From Aureibaculum algae (GTDB lineage: Bacteria; Bacteroidota; Bacteroidia; Flavobacteriales; Flavobacteriaceae), in assembly GCF_006065315.1 (NCBI RefSeq), contig NZ_CP040749.1, positions 124,001-188,000 of the forward strand: a DNA stretch of 64,000 bases, given 5' to 3'. Each line of letters opens with the position of its first letter. The stretch's first letter is position 1. Under the pieces are notes generated by a model. It had not been told where the DNA came from. It saw nothing but the letters and a program-made list of their open reading frames with translations, and made no database searches. Positions 35,649 to 44,182 of this stretch are shown piece after piece. A program made the translations under genes and the position numbers.

Positions 35649-37283
35649 TTATTTTAAAAGATTTTGATATTTATTTTCATCATTCAAGATTTGCAGGGCT
35701 TCAATAATTCCCTTATCATGATATGCTTTATGAATGTATTCTCCTTTTTTGTAATAGTATCGCCTTACAATTTCATTGGTTAATGCATCTTTAATTTCAG
35801 GTTCATTTTGTGATAATTCTTTAATTTTTTCACTATTAATCTTTGCAATCAAATTTTGATATTCTTTATCTATACTCTCACTATAACCGTCTTTTTCAGC
35901 CGTTTTTAAAGCATCTGATAATTTGTTATCTGTTTCCGTTTGAAAAGCATCTTTATTTTCGATTAGATAATTGATAAAATCTTGATAATCTGAATCTTTA
36001 AGATTAAACGTTTCCGTATCATCAATACTTTTATTTTTGTTTGTAAAAGTGTTGGCAAACATAAAAATAGCATCAGATTCTAATAATGCATGGGTAGCAT
36101 TGGTTCTTTCTGTTTTAGATAGTTTAATATCAGGTTCTATTCCACCACCGTCATAAACGGTTCTGCCATTCGAAGTTTTAAATGCATTTCGTTTAATTTC
36201 TGAAAATTTTGGAATTTCACCATCTTTATTTTTGTGAGTATAATCTAATTCTTGAATACATCTTCCGCTAGGCGTATAGTATTTTGATATAGTTAATTTT
36301 AGCTGTGTTCCATAGGTTAATTTTCTGTAACGCTGCACTAAACCTTTTCCAAAAGAACGTTCACCAATAATAACTGCCCGATCTAAATCTTGTAAAGAGC
36401 CAGCAACAATTTCAGAGGCTGACGCAGAATATCGGTCTATTAAAACTGCAATAGGAATATCTAAATCTATAGGCTCTCTTTTCGTTTTATATGTGTCACT
36501 CCACTTTTTTACTTTAGCTTTGGTAGTCACAACTACTTCATTTTTTGGAACAAAAAAGTTCGTTATTTCAACGGCTTCATTTAGCAAACCTCCACCATTT
36601 CCTCTAATATCTAAAACCAATTTAGTCATTCCTTGAGATTTCAAATCCTCAAAGGCAGCTTTTACACTAGAAGACGCTTTTGAGTTAAACTTAATAAATG
36701 AAATATAACCAACTTGGTCATCTAACATTCTGTAGTAGGGAACAGGGTCAAATTCATTAGCCTCTCTGATTATAGTAGCGGTGAAAGTTTTGTCTTGCCT
36801 TTTTAATTCTAAACTAACTTTAGAGTTAGGGTTGCCATTAAGCATTGACATGGCATCTATCGCAGGGATTTTGCTAAGTGCAAGTTCATTTATTTTTATA
36901 ATTTGATCACCAGTTTTTAATCCAGCTTTGTCTGCTGCAGCATCCTCATAGGCTTCAGCTATATACAATTTATTGTCAATTATTTTCGTACTGGCACCAA
37001 TTCCTCCGTTATCAGATGCGGCATTTATTCTTGCTTTTTCTACACCTTGCTCGTCATAAAACCGAGTATAGGGGTCTAATTCATTTAACATGTGGTCTAT
37101 TGCAGCTTCTGTTAATTCGGCAGGATTAGTTTCATCTATATAATACATATTTAATTCTTTGAACAATGTAGTATAGATTTCTATTTGTTTGGCGACTTCA
37201 AAAAAGTCAGATTTATAACCAACTGATACTGTTAAAACAGTAATCAATACAGTAATAATTCCTAATTGTTTAACTCTCTTCAT
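35649..37283 (-). CDS. S41 family C-terminal processing peptidase (CtpA-like)
   Basis: Periplasmic serine protease with an N-terminal signal/anchor (residues about 8-24). PDZ domain at about 80-165 with GIGASTKIIDNKLYI and DQIIKIN. Catalytic domain follows, with LDIRGNGGGLLNEAVEI, the nucleophile Ser in SASASEIVAGSL (near residue 291) and the catalytic Lys in GERSFGKGLVQR (near residue 315). 544 residues including a C-terminal extension. It probably trims periplasmic or envelope proteins. Its start overlaps the rnpA 3' end by 14 bp. Confidence 0.94.
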   Translation of the reverse strand: MKRVKQLGIITVLITVLTVSVGYKSDFFEVAKQIEIYTTLFKELNMYYIDETNPAELTEAAIDHMLNELDPYTRFYDEQGVEKARINAASDNGGIGASTKIIDNKLYIAEAYEDAAADKAGLKTGDQIIKINELALSKIPAIDAMSMLNGNPNSKVSLELKRQDKTFTATIIREANEFDPVPYYRMLDDQVGYISFIKFNSKASSSVKAAFEDLKSQGMTKLVLDIRGNGGGLLNEAVEITNFFVPKNEVVVTTKAKVKKWSDTYKTKREPIDLDIPIAVLIDRYSASASEIVAGSLQDLDRAVIIGERSFGKGLVQRYRKLTYGTQLKLTISKYYTPSGRCIQELDYTHKNKDGEIPKFSEIKRNAFKTSNGRTVYDGGGIEPDIKLSKTERTNATHALLESDAIFMFANTFTNKNKSIDDTETFNLKDSDYQDFINYLIENKDAFQTETDNKLSDALKTAEKDGYSESIDKEYQNLIAKINSEKIKELSQNEPEIKDALTNEIVRRYYYKKGEYIHKAYHDKGIIEALQILNDENKYQNLLK

Positions 37284-37662
37284 GCTGGCAAGACTTGATT
37301 TTATCAGATAACCTTTTTAATAAAAGTATTAATTTTTCTTCTATTTCAACGTATTTTAACTCGTTTTCGTCTAAATAGGTAAACATAATAATATGCTTTT
37401 CTTCAATGTTACTATATAAAATATGCTTGTTTTTGCGATAAGCCTCTCTCATCAGGCGTTTAATTCTGTTTCTATCCACTGCTTTTTTAAACCTACGCTT
37501 TGGGGCTGAGAAGGCCACTTTTATTGGGTAATTAGAAGAATGTTCTGATTTTAAATATACCAAACGCAGGGGGAATTTTGATAAGGATTTCCCTTTTTCA
37601 AATAGTTCTCCAATCAGGATTTTGCTTTTCAGCTTTTCTTCGTTTTTTAATGAATATTTCAG
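37270..37662 (-). CDS. rnpA: Ribonuclease P protein component, apparent CTG start
   Basis: Protein cofactor of RNase P, which matures tRNA 5' ends. The RNR signature appears as AVDRNRIKRLMREAYR (about residues 63-78). The reading frame has no ATG. From a TTG at 37563 only 97 residues would be made, losing the conserved N terminus. Reading upstream in the same frame gives LKYSLKNEEKLKSK then ILIGELFEKGKSLSKFPLRL, which is the expected RnpA N terminus, and the only suitable start for it is CTG at 37662 (130 residues). The frame closes at TAA 37683-37681. So this is either a rare CTG start or a mis-sequenced or mutated ATG. Confidence 0.85.
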   Translation of the reverse strand: MKYSLKNEEKLKSKILIGELFEKGKSLSKFPLRLVYLKSEHSSNYPIKVAFSAPKRRFKKAVDRNRIKRLMREAYRKNKHILYSNIEEKHIIMFTYLDENELKYVEIEEKLILLLKRLSDKIKSCQHEES

Positions 37663-37797
37663 GCGATTTAGTTTTTGAAATTAATAAATAACTAGTTAAT
37701 TAAAATTTAAGAGCAAATGTTTTTAAGTTGTTGCAGTTGTTCTCACATTAAGATTTTACGATTACCTTTAAAGTAGTAATGTTTTAAAGTATGTTAA

Positions 37798-37814
37798 GTT
37801 TATATCATATAAAC
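37798..37814. promoter_or_regulatory. 17-bp palindrome upstream of the glutaryl-CoA dehydrogenase gene
   Basis: GTTTATATCATATAAAC is a perfect 8-bp inverted repeat around a central C. It lies in the 233-bp non-coding gap between the divergent rnpA and acyl-CoA dehydrogenase genes, 55 bp upstream of a -7 box (TATTTTTG at 37869-37876). It could be an operator. The rest of the gap shows only AT-rich sequence and two TTTAAAGTA direct repeats. Confidence 0.4.
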
Positions 37815-37895
37815 AAATGTAGTCAATAAACTATTTAGAAAAAAACACAATAAAATGACTTAAATCGTTATTTTTGAATACTAAATATTAAGAAT

Positions 37896-39074
37896 ATGTC
37901 ACAAGATTTATTTCAAGCCCCAGATTATTACCAATTGGATGATTTATTAACCGATGAACATAAATTGGTTAGGGAAGCTGCTAGAGAGTGGGTAAAGCGA
38001 GAAATTTCACCAATTATAGAAGATTATGCTCAAAAAGCGGAATTCCCAACTCAAATTATTAAAGGATTGGCTGAAATAGGTGCTTTTGGACCTTATATTC
38101 CTGAAGAGTATGGAGGAGCAGGTTTAGACCAAATTTCTTACGGACTAATTATGCAGGAAATAGAGCGTGGTGATTCTGGTGTACGCTCAACTGCATCTGT
38201 ACAATCTTCTTTAGTGATGTATCCTATTTGGCAATATGGTAACGAAGCTCAATGTCAAAAATATTTACCCAAATTAGCTTCTGGTGAATTTATGGGATGT
38301 TTTGGACTTACAGAACCAGACCATGGATCGAATCCTTCAGGTATGGTGACTAATTTTAAAGATAAAGGAGATCATTATTTGCTAAATGGAGCAAAAATGT
38401 GGATTTCAAATGCACCATTTGCAGATATTGCAGTAGTTTGGGCTAAGGATGAATCGGGTAGAATTCACGGACTTGTCGTAGAACGTGGTATGGAAGGGTT
38501 TACAACACCAACAACACATAATAAATGGTCCTTAAGAGCTTCTGCTACCGGAGAATTGATTTTTGATAATGTAAAAGTCCCAAAAGAGAATTTATTGCCA
38601 AAAAAATCTGGACTTGGAGCACCATTAGGTTGCTTGGATTCCGCTAGATTTGGAATTGCTTGGGGAGCCATTGGAGCCGCAATGGATTGTTATGATACAG
38701 CCTTGAGATATTCGAAAGAACGTATGCAATTTGGTAAACCCATTGGAGCATTTCAATTGCAACAGAAAAAGTTGGCTGAAATGATTACCGAAATTACAAA
38801 AGCACAATTATTGGCTTGGCGATTAGGTGTATTACGTAATGAAGGAAAAGCAACCTCAGCACAAATATCTATGGCAAAACGAAATAACGTTGATATGGCT
38901 TTAAAAATAACTAGAGAAGCGAGACAAATGCTTGGAGGTATGGGAATAACAGGTGAATACTCTATTATGAGACATATGATGAATTTAGAATCTGTAATTA
39001 CTTATGAAGGTACGCATGATATTCATTTGTTAATTACAGGGCTAGATGTGACCGGACTGAATGCTTTTAAATAA
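37896..39074 (+). CDS. Glutaryl-CoA dehydrogenase-like acyl-CoA dehydrogenase
   Basis: FAD enzyme that oxidises and decarboxylates glutaryl-CoA to crotonyl-CoA in lysine/tryptophan breakdown. The catalytic glutamate lies in VITYEGTHDIHLLITGLDVTG (near residue 370), the arrangement of glutaryl-CoA dehydrogenase rather than medium-chain enzymes. CFGLTEPDHGSNPSGM (near residue 136) is the FAD-binding/ACAD signature 1 region and RQMLGGMGITGEY signature 2. 392 residues. TATTTTTG at 37869-37876 is a likely -7 box. Cytoplasmic. Confidence 0.92.
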   Translation: MSQDLFQAPDYYQLDDLLTDEHKLVREAAREWVKREISPIIEDYAQKAEFPTQIIKGLAEIGAFGPYIPEEYGGAGLDQISYGLIMQEIERGDSGVRSTASVQSSLVMYPIWQYGNEAQCQKYLPKLASGEFMGCFGLTEPDHGSNPSGMVTNFKDKGDHYLLNGAKMWISNAPFADIAVVWAKDESGRIHGLVVERGMEGFTTPTTHNKWSLRASATGELIFDNVKVPKENLLPKKSGLGAPLGCLDSARFGIAWGAIGAAMDCYDTALRYSKERMQFGKPIGAFQLQQKKLAEMITEITKAQLLAWRLGVLRNEGKATSAQISMAKRNNVDMALKITREARQMLGGMGITGEYSIMRHMMNLESVITYEGTHDIHLLITGLDVTGLNAFK

Positions 39075-39092
39075 AAAATTTTATATTTACCT

Positions 39093-39476
39093 ATGCGATA
39101 TATTTTAATACTTATAATACTCTTTATTTATTACCCATCAAATGGACAAACCATTATTTCTGAAAAAGGACATCCGGAACATGTTATTGTAGGAGCAATA
39201 ATTGGTGGAGGTACATCTTATTTGGTGTATAGAAAAACAAATAACAAATTAAAAGCTTGGCTAATAGGTGCTGCAACAGCTTCAGCTTTTGGGTATTTAA
39301 AGGAGGTTGTTGATCCTAAATGGTTTAATGGTACAAGAAGTAAAAAAGACTTTCAATATAGTGTGCTAGGTGGAGTAATTGGTGCTAGTATAGTTATTCC
39401 TTTAAAACGAAGAAAGCCAAAAAAAACTCCAAATATTGACGCAGCTTTTAATCAACAATATTCAGCTTACAATTAA
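39093..39476 (+). CDS. Small exported/membrane protein of unknown function
   Basis: 127 residues. Residues 1-19 look like a signal peptide (ending SNGQ). Three glycine-rich hydrophobic segments follow (about 31-48, 54-68 and 92-105) with GAIIGGGTSY and LGGVIGASI glycine-zipper patterns, then a basic tail. This looks like a small membrane-inserted lipoprotein-free protein, perhaps of the YfiM-like or glycine-zipper type, but I do not recognise it with certainty. It lies 18 bp after the dehydrogenase gene, possibly co-transcribed. Confidence 0.7.
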   Translation: MRYILILIILFIYYPSNGQTIISEKGHPEHVIVGAIIGGGTSYLVYRKTNNKLKAWLIGAATASAFGYLKEVVDPKWFNGTRSKKDFQYSVLGGVIGASIVIPLKRRKPKKTPNIDAAFNQQYSAYN

Positions 39477-39495
39477 TGGAATATTTAAATATGTA

Positions 39496-40542
39496 CTATT
39501 CGTACATTTCCTTATAATAATCTTTATAAGCACCCGAAGTAACATTGTTCAGCCATTGTTCGTTTTTTAAATACCAATCAATGGTTTTAGACAAGCCTTC
39601 TTCGAAAGTTACCGAAGGTTTCCAACCTAGTTCTTTATTAAGTTTTGTTGCGTCAATAGCATAGCGTTTATCGTGACCCGCTCTATCTTTTACAAAAGTG
39701 ATTAATTTTGCTGATGTTCCCTCAGGTTGATTTAATTTTATATCCATTTGCTCACACAATACCTTAATTAAGTTCAGGTTTGTCCACTCATTAAATCCAC
39801 CAATATTATACGTATCAGCAAGTTTACCCTTATGAAATATTAAATCGATTGCTTTGGCATGATCTTCAACAAAAAGCCAATCTCTTGTGTAATTTCCATC
39901 ACCGTAAACTGGTAAATTTTTACCCGTTCTAATATTATGAATAAACAACGGAATAAGCTTTTCAGGAAATTGATTTGCACCATAATTATTAGAACAATTG
40001 CTTATTACAAAAGGTAATTTATAGGTGTTTCCAAATGATCGAACTACATGGTCAGATGCTGCCTTAGAAGCGGCATAAGGTGATTGTGGGTCGTAAGATG
40101 TGGTTTCAGTAAACAATCCTGTTTTACCTAAGGAACCGTATACTTCATCAGTAGAAACATGATAGAATAATTTATCCTCGAAATTGTCTTTCCACAAATC
40201 GCGAAAAGCATTTAATAAATTAGCAGTTCCCAACACATTTGTCTCAATAAAATCATTGGGATTGGTAATGGATCTATCAACATGACTTTCAGCAGCCAAG
40301 TGAATTACCCCGTCAAATTTATGCTCTTGAAAAAGAGTATTAATAAAGTCTATATCCTTAATATTTCCTTTAACAAAAGTATAATTTGGAGCATCAGAAA
40401 TATCAGCGATATTTTCTAAATTTCCCGCATAGGTCAATGCATCTAAATTATAAATATGATACTTAGGATAATTAGTAACGAATAGTCTAACAACGTGAGC
40501 TCCAATAAATCCAGCTCCTCCAGTAATTAATATGTTTTTCAT
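39496..40542 (-). CDS. rfbB: dTDP-glucose 4,6-dehydratase
   Basis: Extended SDR enzyme that converts dTDP-glucose to dTDP-4-keto-6-deoxyglucose. NAD-binding GGAGFIGAHVVR at residues 7-18, catalytic STDEVYG segment near 133, and YxxxK in SPYAASKAASDH near 158. NYTRDWLFVEDHAKAI near 221 is typical of RfbB. 348 residues. RfbA, RfbC and RfbD are not in the window. It is the last gene of the nucleotide-sugar block. Confidence 0.94.
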   Translation of the reverse strand: MKNILITGGAGFIGAHVVRLFVTNYPKYHIYNLDALTYAGNLENIADISDAPNYTFVKGNIKDIDFINTLFQEHKFDGVIHLAAESHVDRSITNPNDFIETNVLGTANLLNAFRDLWKDNFEDKLFYHVSTDEVYGSLGKTGLFTETTSYDPQSPYAASKAASDHVVRSFGNTYKLPFVISNCSNNYGANQFPEKLIPLFIHNIRTGKNLPVYGDGNYTRDWLFVEDHAKAIDLIFHKGKLADTYNIGGFNEWTNLNLIKVLCEQMDIKLNQPEGTSAKLITFVKDRAGHDKRYAIDATKLNKELGWKPSVTFEEGLSKTIDWYLKNEQWLNNVTSGAYKDYYKEMYE

Positions 40543-40592
40543 GTCTATGTCTTTTCCGCGTAGACGGATTTTTTTTTAATTTACTTAAAATT

Positions 40593-41606
40593 TTATTTCA
40601 AGGTCTCTTGCCAATTCCAAGCAGATGCCAATGCATCTTCTAAGCTGAGTTCAGCTTTCCATTTTAACTCACTTTGAGCATAAGTGGTATCTGCGTAAGC
40701 TTCTGTAATATCACCTTCGCGACGTTCAACAATTTTATAGTTTAATTTTTTATTAGTAGCCTTTTCAAACGCTTTTATAACTTCTAAAACAGAACTACCT
40801 TTACCAGTGCCAATATTAAAAACTTCAAAATTTGATTTATTATCACCTTTCAATAATCTTTTCATAGCTACCGTATGAGCTTTTGCCAAATCAACCACAT
40901 GAATATAATCACGTACTGCGGTACCATCTGGAGTTGGGTAATCACCACCAAAAACAGAAAGTTCTTTTCTCATTCCAGCTGCTGTTTGCGTTACATAAGG
41001 AATTAAATTTTGTGGTACTCCTATAGGTAACTCTCCTATTTTAGTTGTTTTATGAGCTCCAATAGGATTAAAATAACGTAACGCAATGGCGTTTAAATTA
41101 GAAACTTTAGAGGCATCAGAAATAATTTCTTCTCCAATCTGTTTCGTGTTCCCATAAGGAGATTCCGCAGTTTTGAACGGAGCACTTTCAGTAATTGGCA
41201 TAGTGTCAGCTTGACCATAAACGGTACATGAAGAACTAAAAATAAAATTATTCACCTTATTTGCAGTCATTTCTTCCAACAAATAAATTAATGTTGAAAT
41301 ATTGTTGTGATAATATTTCAAAGGTTTTTCAACACTTTCACCAACTGCTTTGGAGGCAGCGAAATGAATAACACCTTCTATGTCTTTGTGCTTCATAAAA
41401 AATTGCTGAATGGAAGGCTTGTCCTTTAAATCTAACTTTTCAAATAATGGTTTTTTATCTGTAATTGAAATAATTTTATCTAAAACATCAATTGTGGTAT
41501 TAGAAAGATCATCAATTATTACAACTTCAAAACCTTCATTTTGTAGCTCAACAACAGTATGCGAACCTATAAAACCAAGACCTCCGGTAACTAATATTTT
41601 ACTCAT
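40593..41606 (-). CDS. galE: UDP-glucose 4-epimerase
   Basis: Interconverts UDP-glucose and UDP-galactose. NAD-binding GGLGFIGSHTVVEL at the N terminus, SSSCTVYG near residue 122, YxxxK in SPYGNTKQIGEE near 148, RYFNPIGAH near 176, and DGTAVRDYIHVVDLAKAH near 230 give a textbook GalE. 337 residues, normal. It is 9 bp from ugd and in one transcript with its neighbours; provides precursors for the polysaccharide. Confidence 0.95.
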   Translation of the reverse strand: MSKILVTGGLGFIGSHTVVELQNEGFEVVIIDDLSNTTIDVLDKIISITDKKPLFEKLDLKDKPSIQQFFMKHKDIEGVIHFAASKAVGESVEKPLKYYHNNISTLIYLLEEMTANKVNNFIFSSSCTVYGQADTMPITESAPFKTAESPYGNTKQIGEEIISDASKVSNLNAIALRYFNPIGAHKTTKIGELPIGVPQNLIPYVTQTAAGMRKELSVFGGDYPTPDGTAVRDYIHVVDLAKAHTVAMKRLLKGDNKSNFEVFNIGTGKGSSVLEVIKAFEKATNKKLNYKIVERREGDITEAYADTTYAQSELKWKAELSLEDALASAWNWQETLK

Positions 41607-41615
41607 ATTTTACTT

Positions 41616-42929
41616 TTATAATTTAACAATTTTTCTTCCAACTGACTCATAATGAAATCCATTATGCTTCATGGCTTCTAAATCAAACATATTTCTACCG
41701 TCAAAAATGATAGGGTTTTTTAAAAGTTTTTTAATTTTATCAAAACTTGGCTGCGTAAATTCGCTCCATTCAGTACAGATTAATAAGCAATCTGCATCTT
41801 CTAAAATATCATAGGCATTTTTTCCAAATTTGATTTTATCACCATAGATACGCTCGATGTTTGGCATAGCTTCAGGGTCATAGGCTGTAATTTCAACATC
41901 TTGTAATAACAATTCGTTAATAACATCTATAGCTGGTGCTTCCCTTACATCATCTGTATTGGGTTTAAATGCTAATCCCCATATGGCAACTTTTTTACCT
42001 TTTAAGTTGTTATTAAAATAACGAGATACTTTAGGGACTAAAGACTTTTTTTGTTGGACGTTGACATCCAAAACTGATTTTAAAATTTTAAAATCGTAAT
42101 TGGCTTCATCACTAGATTTTACCAACGCATTTACATCTTTCGGAAAACAAGAACCTCCGTAACCTATACCTGGGTATAAAAACCGGTTTCCAATTCGTGA
42201 ATCTGAACCCATACCAATTCTTACCATATCAACATCTGAGCCTATGATTTCGCAGAGATTCGCAACCTCATTCATAAAGGTAATCTTAGTTGCTAAAAAA
42301 CAGTTAGAAGCATATTTTGTAAGCTCTGAAGAACGTTCATCCATAAAGATGATAGGTCGTTTTGTGCTAATAAAAGGCTTGTATAATTTTGATAAAATTG
42401 ATTTCGCCTTTTTACTTTTTGAACCAATAATTATACGCTCAGGTTCCATAAAATCTTTTACAGCATAACCTTCACGCAAAAATTCAGGATTTGAAACTAC
42501 ATCAAACGCTACATTAGTATGACTAGAAATGATGTCTTTAACAATATCAGATGTACCTACAGGTACCGTACTTTTATTAATGATTACTTTATAACCTTTT
42601 ATCATTTTGCCCAAATCATGGGCAACACCTTTAACATAAGATAAATCAGCAGATCCATCTTCGTCTTGCGGCGTAGGTAATGCTAAAAATATAACTGATG
42701 AATTTTGAATTGCTTCTTTTAAATTTGTGGTAAAGTGTAATCTATCCCCTACAATATTTTTATTGAAAAGTTCTTCTAAATTAGGTTCATAAATAGGAAT
42801 TTTACCATTTTTCATGGCCTTTACTTTGTCTTCATCAATATCAACACAAGTAACATTGTTACCCATATCTGCTAGACAAGTTCCTGTTACTAAACCTACA
42901 TAGCCAGTCCCAATAACCGTTAAATTCAT
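41616..42929 (-). CDS. ugd: UDP-glucose/GDP-mannose 6-dehydrogenase family protein
   Basis: NAD-dependent double oxidation of a nucleotide sugar to the uronate, most likely UDP-glucose to UDP-glucuronate. N-terminal GTGYVGLVTGTCLADMG, the mid-region EFLREGYAVKDF substrate motif, the catalytic cysteine in PGIGYGGSCFPKDVNAL (near residue 261) and the C-terminal LAFKPNTDDVREAPA are present. 437 residues. It is 2 bp after the DegT-type aminotransferase gene, in one operon. Confidence 0.93.
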   Translation of the reverse strand: MNLTVIGTGYVGLVTGTCLADMGNNVTCVDIDEDKVKAMKNGKIPIYEPNLEELFNKNIVGDRLHFTTNLKEAIQNSSVIFLALPTPQDEDGSADLSYVKGVAHDLGKMIKGYKVIINKSTVPVGTSDIVKDIISSHTNVAFDVVSNPEFLREGYAVKDFMEPERIIIGSKSKKAKSILSKLYKPFISTKRPIIFMDERSSELTKYASNCFLATKITFMNEVANLCEIIGSDVDMVRIGMGSDSRIGNRFLYPGIGYGGSCFPKDVNALVKSSDEANYDFKILKSVLDVNVQQKKSLVPKVSRYFNNNLKGKKVAIWGLAFKPNTDDVREAPAIDVINELLLQDVEITAYDPEAMPNIERIYGDKIKFGKNAYDILEDADCLLICTEWSEFTQPSFDKIKKLLKNPIIFDGRNMFDLEAMKHNGFHYESVGRKIVKL

Positions 42930-42931
42930 GC

Positions 42932-44098
42932 TTATTTATTTATAAAATTCAATATCGTCTTGGCAATAAAATCTTGTTGATCTTCTTCTAACTCCGTATG
43001 CATAGGTAAAGAAATAACCGATTTTATCAATTCATTAGTAACTGGAAAATCTGCTTCATTATAACGCTCATCGGCATATGCTTTTTGACTGTGCAAAGGC
43101 ACTGGATAATAAATAGCACAAGGTATATTGTTATCTAATAAATGCTGGTGCAATGCATTTCTATCAACATCAATTACCCTTAAGGTATACTGATGGAAAA
43201 CATGACAATTACAGGTGTCGCAAATCTCATTTCCATTTTTATTACAGTTATAAGTCACTGAAGGAGTAATGATATTTTTAGAAGCTTTAAAGGCATTATT
43301 GTAATATTTAGCAGCATTTCTTCTGGCATTACAATAGGCATCTAAATGTGGTAATTTGGCACTTAGTACCACAGCTTGAATACTGTCTAAACGTGAATTT
43401 ACACCTACTTCATCATGATAATAACGTTGGTACATTCCATGATTTACAATTCCACGTAATTTATGAGCTAAATCGTCATCATTAGTAAAAATAGCACCAC
43501 CATCACCATAACAACCTAAATTTTTAGATGGAAAAAACGAAGTTGTTCCTACGTTTCCAATAGTTCCTGCTTTTTGTTTTGTACCATTAGCAAAAGTATA
43601 ATCTGCACCAATCGCTTGAGCGTTGTCTTCGATTACATATAAGTTATGTTCTTTAGCTACTTCTAAAATTGCTTCCATGTTTGCACACTGTCCAAATAAA
43701 TGAACCGGAACAATAGCCTTTGTTTTTGGAGTGATGGCTTTTTTAAGAGCTTCGATATCAATGTTAAAAGTTTCTGCCTCAACATCAACTAATACAGGTG
43801 TTAATTTTAATAATGCAATAACTTCAACAGTTGCGGCAAAAGTAAAATCAGCTGTAATTACTTCATCTCCTTGCTCAAGACCTAAACCCATCATGGCAAT
43901 TTGTAAGGCGTCCGTGCCATTGGCACATGGAATTACATGCTTAACGTCGAGGTACTCTTCTAATTCTTGTTGAAATTGTTTTACTTCGGGTCCATTGATA
44001 AATGAGGTGTTATCAATTACTTTTTGAATAGATGTATCTATTTGCCCTTTAATTCTTTTATATTGACTTTTTAAGTCAACCATTTCAATTGGTTTCAT
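42932..44098 (-). CDS. DegT/DnrJ/EryC1 (WbpE-like) nucleotide-sugar aminotransferase with a Cys-rich insert
   Basis: PLP enzyme of 388 residues that transaminates keto sugars. ANGTDAL at 59-65, the Asp/aromatic EDNAQAIGADY near 157-167, and the PLP lysine in SFFPSKNLGCYGDGG (Lys192) are present. HVFHQYTLRV at 299-308 is the usual late motif. Just before it is an unusual cluster of cysteines at 285, 293, 296 and 298. The likely product is an amino sugar nucleotide for the polysaccharide. First gene of the block, with a -7 box at 44126-44133. Confidence 0.9.
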   Translation of the reverse strand: MKPIEMVDLKSQYKRIKGQIDTSIQKVIDNTSFINGPEVKQFQQELEEYLDVKHVIPCANGTDALQIAMMGLGLEQGDEVITADFTFAATVEVIALLKLTPVLVDVEAETFNIDIEALKKAITPKTKAIVPVHLFGQCANMEAILEVAKEHNLYVIEDNAQAIGADYTFANGTKQKAGTIGNVGTTSFFPSKNLGCYGDGGAIFTNDDDLAHKLRGIVNHGMYQRYYHDEVGVNSRLDSIQAVVLSAKLPHLDAYCNARRNAAKYYNNAFKASKNIITPSVTYNCNKNGNEICDTCNCHVFHQYTLRVIDVDRNALHQHLLDNNIPCAIYYPVPLHSQKAYADERYNEADFPVTNELIKSVISLPMHTELEEDQQDFIAKTILNFINK

Positions 44099-44125
44099 TC
44101 GCTATGGTTTTTAACAATAAACGCA

Positions 44126-44133
44126 CAAAATTA
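44126..44133 (-). promoter_or_regulatory. -7 promoter box of the nucleotide-sugar operon
   Basis: TAATTTTG on the minus strand matches TAnnTTTG and lies 27 bp upstream of the aminotransferase ATG. A TTTG 24 bp further upstream is a loose -33 candidate. Confidence 0.42.
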
Positions 44134-44182
44134 CAAATTATTTAACGCCTAATCTTACAAATTCATATTTTAGCCAAATCTT

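Noticed and set aside
40553..40580. Possible terminator between galE and rfbB (TCCG...CGGA next to an A/T tract)
   Set aside because: The stem is only four base pairs, and on the transcribed strand the homopolymer tract lies before it, not after it. The operon probably reads through.
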